The translations under genes were made by a program, and so were the position numbers. Below are positions 50,560-64,000 of a stretch of DNA of 64,000 nucleotides, piece after piece. A model generated the notes under the pieces. That model did no database searches and was not told the origin of the DNA. It saw nothing but the letters and a program-made list of their open reading frames with translations. Positions within the stretch are counted from its first letter, which is position 1; every line of letters begins with the position of its first letter. Source of the stretch: Antedon mediterranea (lineage: Eukaryota > Echinodermata > Crinoidea > Comatulida > Antedonidae); the NCBI RefSeq assembly GCF_964355755.1, contig NC_092677.1, positions 21,114,101 through 21,178,100 on the forward strand, read 5' to 3'.

Positions 50560-53500
50560 AAAGCATCAAATCGCATTTGGAGACGTTTTAGACCATTTTG
50601 TGCATTTCGATGAAACTTGGTTACACAAAAACATCAAAGTGTACAGAATAGCTTCAAATCGCATTAGAAACCGTTTTAGACCATTTTGAGCATTTCGAAA
50701 AAAACTTTTTCACACAAAACATCAAAGTGTACAAAATAGCTTCAAATCGCATTTGGAGACGTTTTAGACAATTTTGTGATTTTCGAAAAAACTTGTTTAC
50801 ATAAAAACACCAAAGTGCTAAGAATAGCTTCCAATCGCATTTGGAGACGTTTTAGACCCTTTTGTGCATTTCGATGAAACTTGGTTACACAAAAACATCA
50901 AAGTGCTTAAAATCACATTAGAAACCGTTTTAGACCATTTTGAGCATTTCATTAAAATTTTTCACAGAAAAACATCAAAGAGCAAAAAATAGCTTAATAT
51001 CGTATTTAAAAACGTTTTAGACCATTTTGAGCATTTCGACAAAACTTTTTCACACAAAACATCAAAGTGTACAGAATAGCTTAATATCGCATTTGGAGAC
51101 GTTTTAACCCATTTTGAGCATTTCGATAAAATTTTACACACAAAAACATCAAAGTGCACAAAATAGCTTAATATGGTATTTAAAAACGTTTTAGAACATT
51201 TTGAGCATTTCAACAAAACTTTTTCTCACAAAACATCAAAGTGTACAGAATAGCTTCAAATCGCATTTGGAGACGTTTTAGACCATTGTGTGCATTTCGA
51301 TGAAACTTGGTTACACAAAAACATCAAAGTGCTTAAAATCACATTTTGAGCATTTCGTTAAAACTTTTCACACAAAAACATCAAAGAGTAAAAAATAGCT
51401 TAATATCGTATTTAAAAACGTTTTAGATCATTTTGAGCATTTCGACAAAATTTTTTCACACAAAACATCAAAGTGTACAGAATAGCTTTAAATCGCATTT
51501 GGAGACGTTTTAGACCATTTTGTTAATTTCGATGAAACAAAAACACAAAAACATCAAATTGCACAAAATGGCTTAATATGATATGGGAAAACGTTTTAGA
51601 CCATTTTGAACATTTCGTTAAAAGTTTTAACACAAAAACATCAAAGTCTACAAAATAGCTTAATATCGTATTTAAAAACGTTTTAGACCATTTTGAGCAT
51701 TTCGAAAAAACTTTTTCACACAAAACATCAAAGTTTACAAAATAGCTTCAAATCGCATTTGGAGACGTTTTAGACCATTTTGTGATTTTCGAAAAAACTT
51801 GATAACATAAAAACACCAAAGTGCTCAGAATACCTTCAAATCGCATTTTGAGACGTTTTAGACCATTTTGTGATTTTCGAAAAAACTTGTTAACATAAAA
51901 ACACCAAAGTGCTCAGAATACCTTCAAATCGTGTTTTGAGACGTTTTAGACCATTTTGTGATTTTCGAAAAAACTTGTTAACATAAAAACACCAAAGTGC
52001 TCAGAATACCTTCAAATCGCATTTTGAGACGTTTTAGACCATTTTGTGATTTTCGAAAAAACTTGTTAACATAAAAACACCAAAGTGCTCAGAATACCTT
52101 CAAATCGTGTTTTGAGACGTTTTAGACCATTTTGTGATTTTCGAAAAAACTTGTTAACATAAAAACACCAAAGTGCTTAGAAAAGCTTCAAATCGCATTT
52201 GGAGACGTTTTAGACCATTTTGTTCATTTCGATGAAACTTGGTTACACAAAAACATCAAAGAGCACAAAAGATCTTAATATCGTATTTAAAAACGTTTTA
52301 GACCATTTTGAGCATTTCGAAAAAACTTTTTCACAGAAAACATCAAAGTGTACAAAATAGCTTCAAATCGCATTTTGAGACGTTTTAGACAATTTTGTGA
52401 TTTTCGAAAAAACTTGTTTACATAAAAACACCAAAGTGCTTAGAAAAGCTTCAAATCGCATTTGGAGACGTTTTAAACCATTTTGTTCATTTCGATGAAA
52501 CTTGGTTACACAAAAACATCAAAGAGCACAAAAGTATTTAAAAACGTTTTAGAACATTTTGAGCATTCCGTCAAAACTTTTTCACACAAAACATCAAAGT
52601 GTACAGAATAGCTTTAAATCGCATTTGGAGACGTTTTAGACCATTTTGTAGTTTTCGAAAAAACTTGTTAACATAAAAACACAAAAGAGCTTCAAATCGC
52701 ATTTGGAGACGTTTTAGACCCTTTTGTGCATTTCGATGAAACTTGGTTACACAAAAACATCAAAGTGCTTAAAATCACATTAGAAACCGTTTGAGACCAT
52801 TTTGAGCATTTCGTTAAAACTTTTCACACAAAAACATCAAAGTCCACAAAATAGCTTAATATCGTATTTAAAAACGTTTTAGACCATTTTGAGCATTTCG
52901 AAAAAACTTTTTCACACAAAACATCAAAGTTTACAAAATAGCTTCAAATCGCATTTGGAGACGTTTTAGACCATTTTGTGATTTTCGAAAAAACTTGTTA
53001 ACATAAAAACACCAAAGTGCTCAGAAAAGCTTCAAATCGCATTTGGAGACGTTTTAAACCATTTTGTTCATTTCGATGAAACTTGGTTACACAAAAACAT
53101 CAAAGAGCACAAAAGTATTTAAAAACGTTTTAGACCATTTTGAGCATTCCGACAAAACTTTTCACACAAAACATCAAAGTGTACAGAATAGCTTTAAATC
53201 GCATTTGGAGACGTTTTAACCCATTTTGAGCATTTCGATAAAATTTTACACACAAAAACATCAAAGTGCACAAAATAGCTTAATATGGTATTTAAAAACG
53301 TTTTAGACCATTTTGAGCATTTCAACAAAACTTTTTCTCACAAAACATCAAAGTGTACAGAATAGCTTCAAATCGCATTTGGGGACGTTTTAGACCATTT
53401 TGTGCATTTCGATGAAACTTGGTTACACAAAAACATCAAAGTGCTTAAAATCACATTTTGAGCATTTCGTTAAAACTTTTCACACAAAAACATCAAAGTC

Positions 53501-54600
53501 CACAAAATAGCTTAATATCGTATTTAAAAACGTTTTAGACCATTTTGAGCATTTCGAAAAAACTTTTCCACACAAAACATCAAAGTTTACAAAATAGCTT
53601 CAAATCGCATTTGGAGACGTTTTAGACCATTTTGTGATTTTCGTAAAAACTTGTTAACATAAAAACACCAAAGTGCTTAGAAAAGCTTCAAATCGCATTT
53701 GGAGACGTTTTAGACCATTTTGTGCATTTCGATGAAACTTGGTTACACAAAAACATCAAAGTGCTTAAAATCACATTTTGAACATTTCGTTAAAAGTTTT
53801 CACACAAAAACATCAAAGAGTAAAAAATAGCTTAATATCGTATTTAAAAACGTTTTAGACCACTTTGAGCATTTCGAAAAAACTTTTCCACACAAAACAT
53901 CAAAGTGTACAGAATAGCTTTAAATCGCATTTGGAGACGTTTTAGACCATTTTGTAGTTTTCGAAAAAACTTGTTAACATAAAAACACAAAAGAGCTTCA
54001 AATCGCATTTGGAGACGTTTTAGACCCTTTTGTGCATTTCGATGAAACTTGGTTACACAAAAACATCAAAGTGCTTAAAATCACATTAGAAACCGTTTTA
54101 GACCATTTTGAGCATTTCGTTAAAACTTTTCACACAAAAACATCAAAGTCCACAAAATAGCTTAATATCGTATTTAAAAACGTTTTAGACAATTTTGAGC
54201 ATTTCGAAAAAACTTTTTCACACAAAACATCAAAGTTTACAAAATAGCTTCAAATCGCATTTGGAGACGTTTTAGACCATTTTGTGATTTTCGAAAAAAC
54301 TTGTTAACATAAAAACACCAAAGTGCTCAGAATACCTTCAAATCGCATTTTGAGACGTTTTAGACCATTTTGTTCATTTCGATGAAACAAAAACACAAAA
54401 ACATCAAATTGCACAAAATGGCTTAATATGATATGGGAAAACGTTTTAGACCATTTTGAACATTTCGTTAAAAGTTTTCACACAAAAACATCAAAGTCCA
54501 CAAAATAGCTTAATATCGTATTTAAAAACGTTTTAAACCATTTTGAGCATTTCGAAAAAACTTTTTCACACAAAACATCAAAGTTTACAAAATAGCTTCA
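50560..54600 (+). repeat. Partial segmental copy D (offset 11723 from copy C)
   Basis: 39239 corresponds to 50962 (offset 11723), and the order of monomers also follows copy B from 22983 (offset 27979). Shared rare variants include TTAATTTCGATGAAAC near 51525, the six-monomer block near 51880-52400 and GGGGACGTTT at 53381. Near 53900 a block present in B (25920-26270) is missing and the array jumps to the GTAGTTTTCG monomer. Confidence 0.82.
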
Positions 54601-55200
54601 AATCGCATTTGGAGACGTTTTAAACCATTTTGAGCATTTCGATAAAATTTTACACACAAAAACATCAAAGTGCACAAAATAGCTTAATATGGTATTTAAA
54701 AACGTTTTAGACCATTTTGAGCATTTCAACAAAACTTTTTCTCACAAAACATCAAAGTGTACAGAATAGCTTCAAATCGCATTTGGAGACGTTTTAGACA
54801 ATTTTGTGCATTTCGATGAAACTTGGTTACACAAAAACATCAAAGTGCTTAAAATCACATTTTGAGCATTTCGTTAAAACTTTTCACACAAAAACATCAA
54901 AGTCCACAAAATAGCTTAATATCGTATTTAAAAACGTTTTAAACCATTTTGAGCATTTCGAAAAAACTTTTTCACACAAAACATCAAAGTTTACAAAATA
55001 GCTTCAAATCGCATTTGGAGACGTTTTAGACCATTTTGTGATTTTCGAAAAAACTTGTTAACATAAAAACACCAAAGTGCTCAGAATACCTTCAAATCGC
55101 ATTTGGAGACGTTTTAGACCATTTTGTGATTTTCGAAAAAACTTGTTAACATAAAAACACCAAAGTGCTTAGAAAAGCTTCAAATCGCATTTGGAGACGT

Positions 55201-56667
55201 TTTAGACCATTTTGTGCATTTCGATGAAACTTGGTTACACAAAAACATCAAAGTGCTTAAAATCACATTTTGAGCATTTCGTTAAAACTTTTCACACAAA
55301 AACATCAAAGAGTAAAAAATAGCTTAATATCGTATTTAAAAACGTTTTAGACCATTTTGAGCATTTCGACAAAATTTTTTCACACAAAACATCAAAGTGT
55401 ACAGAATAGCTTTAAATCGCATTTGGAGACGTTTTAGACCATTTTGTTCATTTCGATGAAACAAAAACACAAAAACATCAAATTGCACAAAATGGCTTAA
55501 TATGATATGGGAAAACGTTTTAGACCATTTTGAACATATCGTTAAAAGTTTTCACACAAAAACATCAAAGTCCACAAAATAGCTTAATATCGTATTTAAA
55601 AACGTTTTAGACCATTTTGAGCATTTCGAAAAATTTTTTCACACAAAACATCAAAGTTTACAAAATAGCTTCAAATCGCATTTGGAGACGTTTTAGACCA
55701 TTTTGTGATTTTCGAAAAAACTTGTTAACATAAAAACACCAAAGTGCGCAGAATACCTTCAAATCGCATTTGGAGACGTTTAGACCCTTTTGTGCATTTC
55801 GATGAAACTTGGTTACACAAAAACATCAAAGTGCTTAAAATCACATTAGAAACCGTTTTAGACCATTTTGAGCATTTCGTTAAAATTTTTCACAGAAAAA
55901 CATCAAAGAGCAAAAAATAGCTTAATATCGTATTTAAAAACGTTTTAGACCATTTTGAGCATTTCGACAAAACTTTTTCACACAAAACATCAAAGTGTAC
56001 AGAATAGCTTCAAATCGCATTTGGAGACGTTTTAACCCATTTTGAGCATTTCGATAAAATTTTACACACAAAAACATCAAAGTGCACAAAATAGCTTAAT
56101 ATGGTATTTAAAAACGTTTTAGACCATTTTGTGCATTTCGATGAAACTTGGTTACACAAAAACATCAAAGTGCTTAAAATCACATTTTGAGCATTTCGTT
56201 AAAACTTTTCACACAAAAACATCAAAGAGTAAAAAATAGCCCAATATCGTATTTAAAAACGTTTTAGAACATTTTGAGCATTTCGACAAAATTTTTTCAC
56301 ACAAAACATCAAAGTGTACAGAATAGCTTTAAATCGCATTTGGAGACGTTTTAGACCATTTTGTTCATTTCGATGAAACAAAAACACAAAAACATCAAAT
56401 TGCACAAAATGGCTTAATATGATATGGGAAAACGTTTTAGACCATTTTGAACATATCGTTAAAAGTTTTCACACAAAAACATCAAAGTCCACAAAATAGC
56501 TTAATATCGTATTTAAAAACGTTTTAGACCATTTTGAGCAATTCGAAAAATTTTTTCACACAAAACATCAAAGTTTACAAAATAGCTTCAAATCGCATTT
56601 GGAGACGTTTTAGACCATTTTGTGATTTTCGAAAAAACTTGTTAACATAAAAACACCAAAGTACTCA
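55201..56667 (+). repeat. Tandem duplication, 917-bp unit, about 1.6 copies
   Basis: 55201-55750 matches 56118-56667. Both carry the rare TGAACATATCG variant (55531 and 56448) and the shortened GAAAAATTTTTTC monomer. The copies differ just after, where one has GTGCGCAG and the other GTACTCAG. Confidence 0.85.
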
Positions 56668-56759
56668 GAATACCTTCAAATGGCATTTTGAGACGTTTTA
56701 GACCATTTTGTGATTTTCGAAAAAACAACATAAAAACACCAAAGTGCTCAGAATACCTT

Positions 56760-59673
56760 CAAATCGCATTTGGAGACGTTTTAGACCATTTTGTGATTTT
56801 CGAAAAAACTTGTTAACATAAAAACACCAAAGTGCTCAGAATACCTTCAAATCGTATTTTGAGACGTTTTAGACAATTTTGTGATTTTCGAAAAAACTTG
56901 TTAACATAAAAACACCAAAGTGCTTAGAAAAGCTTCAAATCGCATTTGGAGACGTTTTAGACCATTTTGTGCATTTCGATGAAACTTGGTTACACAAAAA
57001 CATCAAAGTGTACAGAATAGCTTCAAATCGCATTAGAAACCGTTTTAGACCATTTTAAGCATTTCGAAAAAAATTTTTCACACAAAACATCAAAGTGTAC
57101 AAAATAGCTTCAAATCGCATTTTGAGACGTTTTAGACAATTTTGTGATTTTCGAAAAAACTTGTTTACATAAAAACACCAAAGTGCTTAGAAAAGCTTCA
57201 AATCGCATTTGGAGACGTTTTAAACCATTTTGTTCATTTCGATGAAACTTGGTTACACAAAAACATCAAAGAGCACAAAAGTATTTAAAAACGTTTTAGA
57301 CCATTTTGAGCATTCCGTCAAAACTTTTTCACACAAAACATCAAAGTGTACAGAATAGCTTTAAATCGCATTTGGAGACGTTTTAGACCATTTTGTAGTT
57401 TTCGAAAAAACTTGTTAACATAAAAACACAAAAGAGCTTCAAATCGCATTTGGAGACGTTTTAGACCCTTTTGTGCGTTTCGATGAAACTTGGTTACACA
57501 AAAACATCAAAGTGCTTAAAATCAAATTAGAAACTGTTTTAGACCATTTTGAGCATTTCGTTAAAACTTTTCACACAAAAACATCAAAGTCCACAAAATA
57601 GCTTAATATCGTATTTAAAAACGTTTTAGACCATTTTGAGCATTTCGAAAAAACTTTTTCACACAAAACATCAAAGTTTACAAAATAGCTTCAAATCGCA
57701 TTTGGAGACGTTTTAGACCATTTTGTGATTTTCGAAAAAACTTGTTAACATAAAAACACCAAAGTGCTCAGAAAAGCTTCAAATCGCATTTGGAGACGTT
57801 TTAAACCATTTTGTTCATTTCGATGAAACTTGGTTACACAAAAACATCAAAGAGCACAAAAGTATTTAAAAACGTTTTAGACCATTTTGAGCATTCCGAC
57901 AAAACTTTTCACACAAAACATCAAAGTGTACAGAATAGCTTTAAATCGCATTTGGAGACGTTTTAACCCATTTTGAGCATTTCGATAAAATTTTACACAC
58001 AAAAACATCAAAGTGCACAAAATAGCTTAATATGGTATTTAAAAACGTTTTAGACCATTTTGAGCATTTCAACAAAACTTTTTCTCACAAAACATCAAAG
58101 TGTACAGAATAGCTTCAAATCGCATTTGGGGACGTTTTAGACCATTTTGTGCATTTCGATGAAACTTGGTTACACAAAAACATCAAAGTGCTTAAAATCA
58201 CATTTTGAGCATTTCGTTAAAACTTTTCACACAAAAACATCAAAGTCCACAAAATAGCTTAATATCGTATTTAAAAACGTTTTAGACCATTTTGAGCATT
58301 TCGAAAAAACTTTTCCACACAAAACATCAAAGTTTACAAAATAGCTTCAAATCGCATTTGGAGACGTTTTAGACCATTTTGTGATTTTCGTAAAAACTTG
58401 TTAACATAAAAACACCAAAGTGCTTAGAAAAGCTTCAAATCGCATTTGGAGACGTTTTAGACCATTTTGTGCATTTCGATGAAACTTGGTTACACAAAAA
58501 CATCAAAGTGCTTAAAATCACATTTTGAACATTTCGTTAAAAGTTTTCACACAAAAACATCAAAGAGTAAAAAATAGCTTAATATCGTATTTAAAAACGT
58601 TTTAGACCACTTTGAGCATTTCGAAAAAACTTTTCCACACAAAACATCAAAGTTTACAAAATAGCTTCAAATCGCATTTGGAGACGTTTTAGACCATTTT
58701 GTGATTTTCGAAAAAACTTGTTAACATAAAAACACCAAAGTGCTCAGAATACCTTCAAATCGTATTTTGAGACGTTTTAGACAATTTTGTGATTTTCGAA
58801 AAAACTTGTTAACATAAAAACACCAAAGTGCTTAGAAAAGCTTCAAATCGCATTTGGAGACGTTTTAGACCATTTTGTGCATTTCGATGAAACTTGGTTA
58901 CACAAAAACATCAAAGTGTACAGAATAGCTTCAAATCGCATTAGAAACCGTTTTAGACCATTTTAAGCATTTCGAAAAAAATTTTTCACACAAAACATCA
59001 AAGTGTACAAAATAGCTTCAAATCGCATTTTGAGACGTTTTAGACAATTTTGTGATTTTCGAAAAAACTTGTTTACATAAAAACACCAAAGTGCTTAGAA
59101 AAGCTTCAAATCGCATTTGGAGACGTTTTAAACCATTTTGTTCATTTCGATGAAACTTGGTTACACAAAAACATCAAAGAGCACAAAAGTATTTAAAAAC
59201 GTTTTAGACCATTTTGAGCATTCCGTCAAAACTTTTTCACACAAAACATCAAAGTGTACAGAATAGCTTTAAATCGCATTTGGAGACGTTTTAGACCATT
59301 TTGTAGTTTTCGAAAAAACTTGTTAACATAAAAACACAAAAGAGCTTCAAATCGCATTTGGAGACGTTTTAGACCCTTTTGTGCGTTTCGATGAAACTTG
59401 GTTACACAAAAACATCAAAGTGCTTAAAATCAAATTAGAAACTGTTTTAGACCATTTTGAGCATTTCGTTAAAACTTTTCACACAAAAACATCAAAGTCC
59501 ACAAAATAGCTTAATATCGTATTTAAAAACGTTTTAGACCATTTTGAGCATTTCGAAAAAACTTTTTCACACAAAACATCAAAGTTTACAAAATAGCTTC
59601 ATATCGCATTTGGAGACGTTTTAGACCATTTTGTGATTTTCGAAAAAACTTGTTAACATAAAAACACCAAAGT
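56760..59673 (+). repeat. Tandem duplication, 1908-bp unit, about 1.5 copies
   Basis: 56760-57765 matches 58668-59673 with offset 1908. Private variants shared by both copies are TTTTAAGCATTTCG (57051 and 58959), GTGCGTTTCG (57473 and 59381) and a CAAATTAGAAACTG junction. Sharing several private variants shows a recent local duplication. Confidence 0.87.
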
Positions 59674-61239
59674 GCTCAGAATACCTTCAAATCGCATTTT
59701 GAGACGTTTTAGACCATTTTGTTCATTTCGATGAAACAAAAACACAAAAACATCAAATTGCACAAAATGGCTTAATATGATATGGGAAAACGTTTTAGAC
59801 CATTTTGAACATTTCGTTAAAAGTTTTCACACAAAAACATCAAAGTCCACAAAATAGCTTAATATCGTATTTAAAAACGTTTTAGACCATTTTGAGCATT
59901 TCGAAAAAACTTTTCCACACAAAACATCAAAGTTTACAAAATAGCTTCAAATCGCATTTGGAGACGTTTTAGACCATTTTGTGATTTTCGAAAAAACTTG
60001 TTAACATAAAAACACAAAAGTGCTCAGAATACCTTCAAATCGCATTTGGAGACGTTTTAGACCATTTTGTGATTTTCGAAAAAACTTGTTTACATAAAAA
60101 CACCAAAGTGCTTAGAAAAGCTTCAAATCGCATTTGGAGACGTTTTAAACCATTTTGTTCATTTCGATGAAACTTGGTTACACAAAAACATCAAAGAGCA
60201 CAAAAGTATTTAAAAACGTTTTAGACCATTTTGTGCATTCCGACAAAACTTTTTCACACAAAACATCAAAGTGTAAAGAATAGCTTTAAATCGCATTTGG
60301 AGACGTTTTAGACCATTTTGTAGTTTTCGAAAAAACTTGTTAACATAAAAACACCAAAGAGCTTCAAATCGCATTTGGAGACGTTTTAGACCCTTTTGTG
60401 CATTTCGATGAAACTTGGTTACACAAAAACATCAAAGTGCTTAAAATCACATTAGAAACCGTTTTAGACCATTTTGAGCATTTCGTTAAAACTTTTCACA
60501 CAAAAACATCAAAGTCCACAAAATAGCTTAATATCGTATTTAAAAACGTTTTAGACCATTTTGAGCATTTCGAAAAAACTTTTTCACACAAAACATCAAA
60601 GTTTACAAAATAGCTTCAAATCGCATTTGGAGACGTTTTAGACCATTTTGTGATTTTCGAAAAAACTTGTTAACAAAAAAACACCAAAGTGCTCAGAATA
60701 CCTTCAAATCGCATTTTGAGACGTTTTAGACCATTTTTTGATTTTCGAAAAAACAACATAAAAACACCAAAGTGCTCAGAATACCTTCAAATCGCATTTG
60801 GAGACGTTTTAGACCATTTTGTGATTTTCGAAAAAACTTGTTAACATAAAAACACCAAAGAGCTCAGAATACCTTCATTCGTATTTTGAGACGTTTTAGA
60901 CAATTTTGTGATTTTCGAAAAAACTTGTTAACATAAAAACACCAAAGTGCTTAGAAAAGCTTCAAATCGCATTTGGAGACGTTTTAGACCATTTTGTGCA
61001 TTTCGATGAAACTTGGTTACACAAAAACATCAAAGTGTACAGAATAGCTTCAAATCGCATTAGAAACCGTTTTAGACCATTTTGAGAATTTCGAAAAAAC
61101 TTTTTCACACCAAACATCAAAGTGTACAAAATAGCTTCAAATCGCATTTGGAGACGTTTTAGACAATTTTGTGATTTTCGAAAAAACTTGTTTACATAAA
61201 AACACGAAAGTGCTAAGAATAGCTTCCAATCGCATTTGG

Positions 61240-63477
61240 AGACGTTTTAGACCCTTTTGTGCATTTCGATGAAACTTGGTTACACAAAAACATCAAAGTG
61301 CTTAAAATCACATTAGAAACCGTTTTAGACCATTTTGAGCATTTCGTTAAAATTTTTCACAGAAAAACATCAAAGAGCAAAAAATAGCTTAATATCTTAT
61401 TTAAAAACGTTTTAGACCATTTTGAGCATTTCGACAAAACTTTTTCACACAAAATATCAAAGTGTACAGAATAGCTTCAAATCGCATTTGGAGACGTTTT
61501 AACCCATTTTGAGCATTTCGATAAAATTTTACACACAAAAACATCAAAGTGCACAAAATAGCTTAATATGGTATTTAAAAACGTTTTAGACCATTTTGAG
61601 CATTTCAACAAAACTTTTTCTCACAAAACATCAAAGTGTACAGAATAGCTTCAAATCGCATTTAGAGACGTTTTAGACCATTTTGTGCATTTCGATGAAA
61701 CTTGGTTACACAAAAACATCAAAGTGCTTAAAATCACATTTTGAGCATTTCGTTAAAACTTTTCACACAAAAACATCAAAGTCCACAAAATAGCTTAATA
61801 TCGTATTTAAAAACGTTTTAGACCATTTTGAGCATTTCGAAAAAACTTTTCCACACAAAACATCAAAGTTTACAAAATAGCTTCAAATCGCATTTGGAGA
61901 CGTTTTAGACCATTTTGTGATTTTCGAAAAAACTTGTTAACATAAAAACACCAAAGTGCTCAGAATACCTTCAAATCGCATTTGGAGACGTTTTAGACCC
62001 TTTTGTGCATTTCGATGAAACTTGGTTACACAAAAACATCAAAGTGCTTAAAATCACATTAGAAACCGTTTTAGACCATTTTGAGCATTTCGTTAAAATT
62101 TTTCACAGAAAAACATCAAAGAGCAAAAAATAGCTTAATATCTTATTTAAAAACGTTTTAGACCATTTTGAGCATTTCGACAAAACTTTTTCACACAAAA
62201 TATCAAAGTGTACAGAATAGCTTCAAATCGCATTTGGAGACGTTTTAACCCATTTTGAGCATTTCGATAAAATTTTACACACAAAAACATCAAAGTGCAC
62301 AAAATAGCTTAATATGGTATTTAAAAACGTTTTAGACCATTTTGAGCATTTCAACAAAACTTTTTCTCACAAAACATCAAAGTGTACAGAATAGCTTCAA
62401 ATCGCATTTGAAGACGTTTTAGACCATTTTGTGCATTTCGATGAAACTTGGTTACACAAAAACATCAAAGTGCTTAAAATCACATTTTGAGCATTTCGTT
62501 AAAACTTTTCACACAAAAACATCAAAGTCCACAAAATAGCTTAATATCGTATTTAAAAACGTTTTAGACCATTTTGAGCATTTCGAAAAAACTTTTCCAC
62601 ACAAAACATCAAAGTTTACAAAATAGCTTCAAATCGCATTTGGAGACGTTTTAGACCATTTTGTGATTTTCGAAAAAACTTGTTAACATAAAAACACCAA
62701 AGTGCTCAGAATACCTTCAAATCGCATTTGGAGACGTTTTAGACCCTTTTGTGCATTTCGATGAAACTTGGTTACACAAAAATATCAAAGTGCTTAAAAT
62801 CACATTAGAAACCGTTTTAGACCATTTTGAGCATTTCGTTAAAATTTTTCACAGAAAAACATCAAAGAGCAAAAAATATCTTAATCTCGTATTTAAAAAC
62901 GTTTTAGACCATTTTGAGCATTTCGACAAAACTTTTTCACACAAAACATCAAAGTGTACAAAATAGCTTCAAATCGCATTTGGAGACGTTTTAACCCATT
63001 TTGAGCATTTCGATAAAATTTTACACACAAAAACATCAAAGTGCACAAAATAGCTTAATATGGTATTTAAAAACGTTTTAGACCATTTTGAGCATTTCAA
63101 CAAAACTTTTTCTCACAAAACATCAAAGTGTACAGAATAGCTTCAAATCGCATTTGGAGACGTTTTAGACCATTTTGTGCATTTCGATGAAACTTGGTTA
63201 CACAAAAACATCAAAGTGCTTAAAATCACATTTTGAGCATTTCGTTAAAACTTTTCACACAAAAACATCAAAGTCCACAAAATAGCTTAATATCGTATTT
63301 AAAAACGTTTTAGACCATTTTGAGCATTTCGAAAAAACTTTTCCACACGAAACATCAAAGTTTACAAAATAGCTTCAAATCGCATTTGGAGACGTTTTAG
63401 ACCATTTTGTGATTTTCGAAAAAACTTGATAACATAAAAACACCAAAGTGCTCAGAATACCTTCAAATCGTGTTTTG
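61240..63477 (+). repeat. Higher-order repeat, 746-bp unit, three tandem copies
   Basis: The word ACCCTTTTGTGC occurs at 61251, 61997 and 62743, exactly 746 bp apart, and the whole block between follows the same monomer order. Units 1 and 2 share AATATCTTATTTA (61391, 62137) and a CACAAAATATC variant. Unit 3 has AATCTCGTAT at the matching place (62883) and normal CACAAAACATC. The exact spacing of three copies makes this the cleanest and probably one of the youngest expansions in the window. Confidence 0.92.
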
Positions 63478-64000
63478 AGACGTTTTAGACCATTTTGTAA
63501 TTTTCGAAAAAACTTGTTAACATAAAAACACCAAAGTGCTCAGAATACCTTCACATCGCATTTTGAGACGTTTTAGACCATTTTGTGATTTTCGAAAAAA
63601 CTTGTTAACATAAAAACACCAAAGTGCTTAGAAAAGCTTGAAATCGCATTTGGAGACGTTTTAGACCATTTTGTGCATTTCGATGAAACTTGGTTACACA
63701 AAAACATCAAAGTGCTTAAAATCACATTTTGAGCATTTCGTTAAAACTTTTCACACAAAAACATCAAAGTCCACAAAATAGCTTAATATCGTATTTAAAA
63801 ACGTTTTAGACCATTTTGAGCATTTCGAAAAAACTTTTCCACACAAAACATCAAAGTTTACAAAATAGCTTTAAATCGCATTTGGAGACGTTTTAGACCA
63901 TTTTGTTCATTTCGATGAAACAAAAACACAAAAACATCAAATTGCACAAAATGGCTTAATATGATATGGGAAAACGTTTTAGACCATTTTTAACATTTCG

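Larger units (their letters stand above)
29130..64000 (+). repeat. Satellite array, segment 3 (right of the retrotransposon)
   Basis: An uninterrupted head-to-tail array of the same family runs to the window end and is cut inside a monomer, so the array continues to the right. It holds the rest of copy B and several further partial copies of the same block, each with its own local tandem expansions. I found no gene, no foreign insertion and no inversion in it. Confidence 0.97.

Overview
The window is non-coding eukaryotic DNA. It is about 62 kb of AT-rich, head-to-tail satellite DNA, interrupted by two mobile-element insertions. I see no intact cellular gene, no tRNA or rRNA, no CRISPR array and no bacterial-style operon. 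Two insertions point to an animal, most likely an invertebrate. One is a piggyBac-type TTAA element carrying TAGGCCTA/CTAGG-rich stretches. The other is a 5'-truncated non-LTR retrotransposon of the RTE-like type common in animal genomes. The species cannot be fixed from the sequence.

Satellite. The basic unit is about 87-88 bp, best marked by the near-invariant word GTTTTAGACCATTTTG followed by TTTCG and then A-rich words. At least seven recurrent monomer subtypes can be told apart, with lengths of 86-88 bp and 76-78 bp. They follow each other in recurring orders, for example the cassette at 6991-7407. Every copy I read lies in the same orientation.

Higher-order structure. Tandem duplications are nested at several scales: about 0.53 kb, 0.75 kb (three copies), 0.89 kb, 0.92 kb, 0.94 kb, 1.5 kb, 1.9 kb and 2.3 kb. 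Above these is a large tandem segmental duplication. Positions 1 to about 18.3 kb (copy A) recur from 20845 to about 39.7 kb (copy B), with an initial offset of exactly 20844 bp. Parts recur again from about 39 kb (offset 16256 from copy B) and about 51 kb (a further 11723).

Insertions. (1) A 1041-bp non-autonomous piggyBac-like element occupies 3947-4987, with 14-bp perfect terminal inverted repeats and TTAA duplications; the matching place in copy B (25314-25317) is empty. (2) A 646-bp RTE-like retrotransposon 3' fragment occupies 28474-29119 on the minus strand with a 10-bp target duplication; the matching place in copy A (about 8137-8146) is empty. Each insertion therefore appears in only one sister copy, which dates the events relative to the 20.8-kb duplication. 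Copies A and B also differ by a 527-bp (six-monomer) indel, an extra 942-bp unit and an extra 1.4-1.5-kb unit. This fits an array still remodelled by unequal exchange or replication slippage.

Short open frames run through the satellite on both strands because 87 bp is a multiple of three. I treat them as artefacts. The only stretch with real protein ancestry is the reverse-transcriptase C-terminal fragment at 28494-29129.
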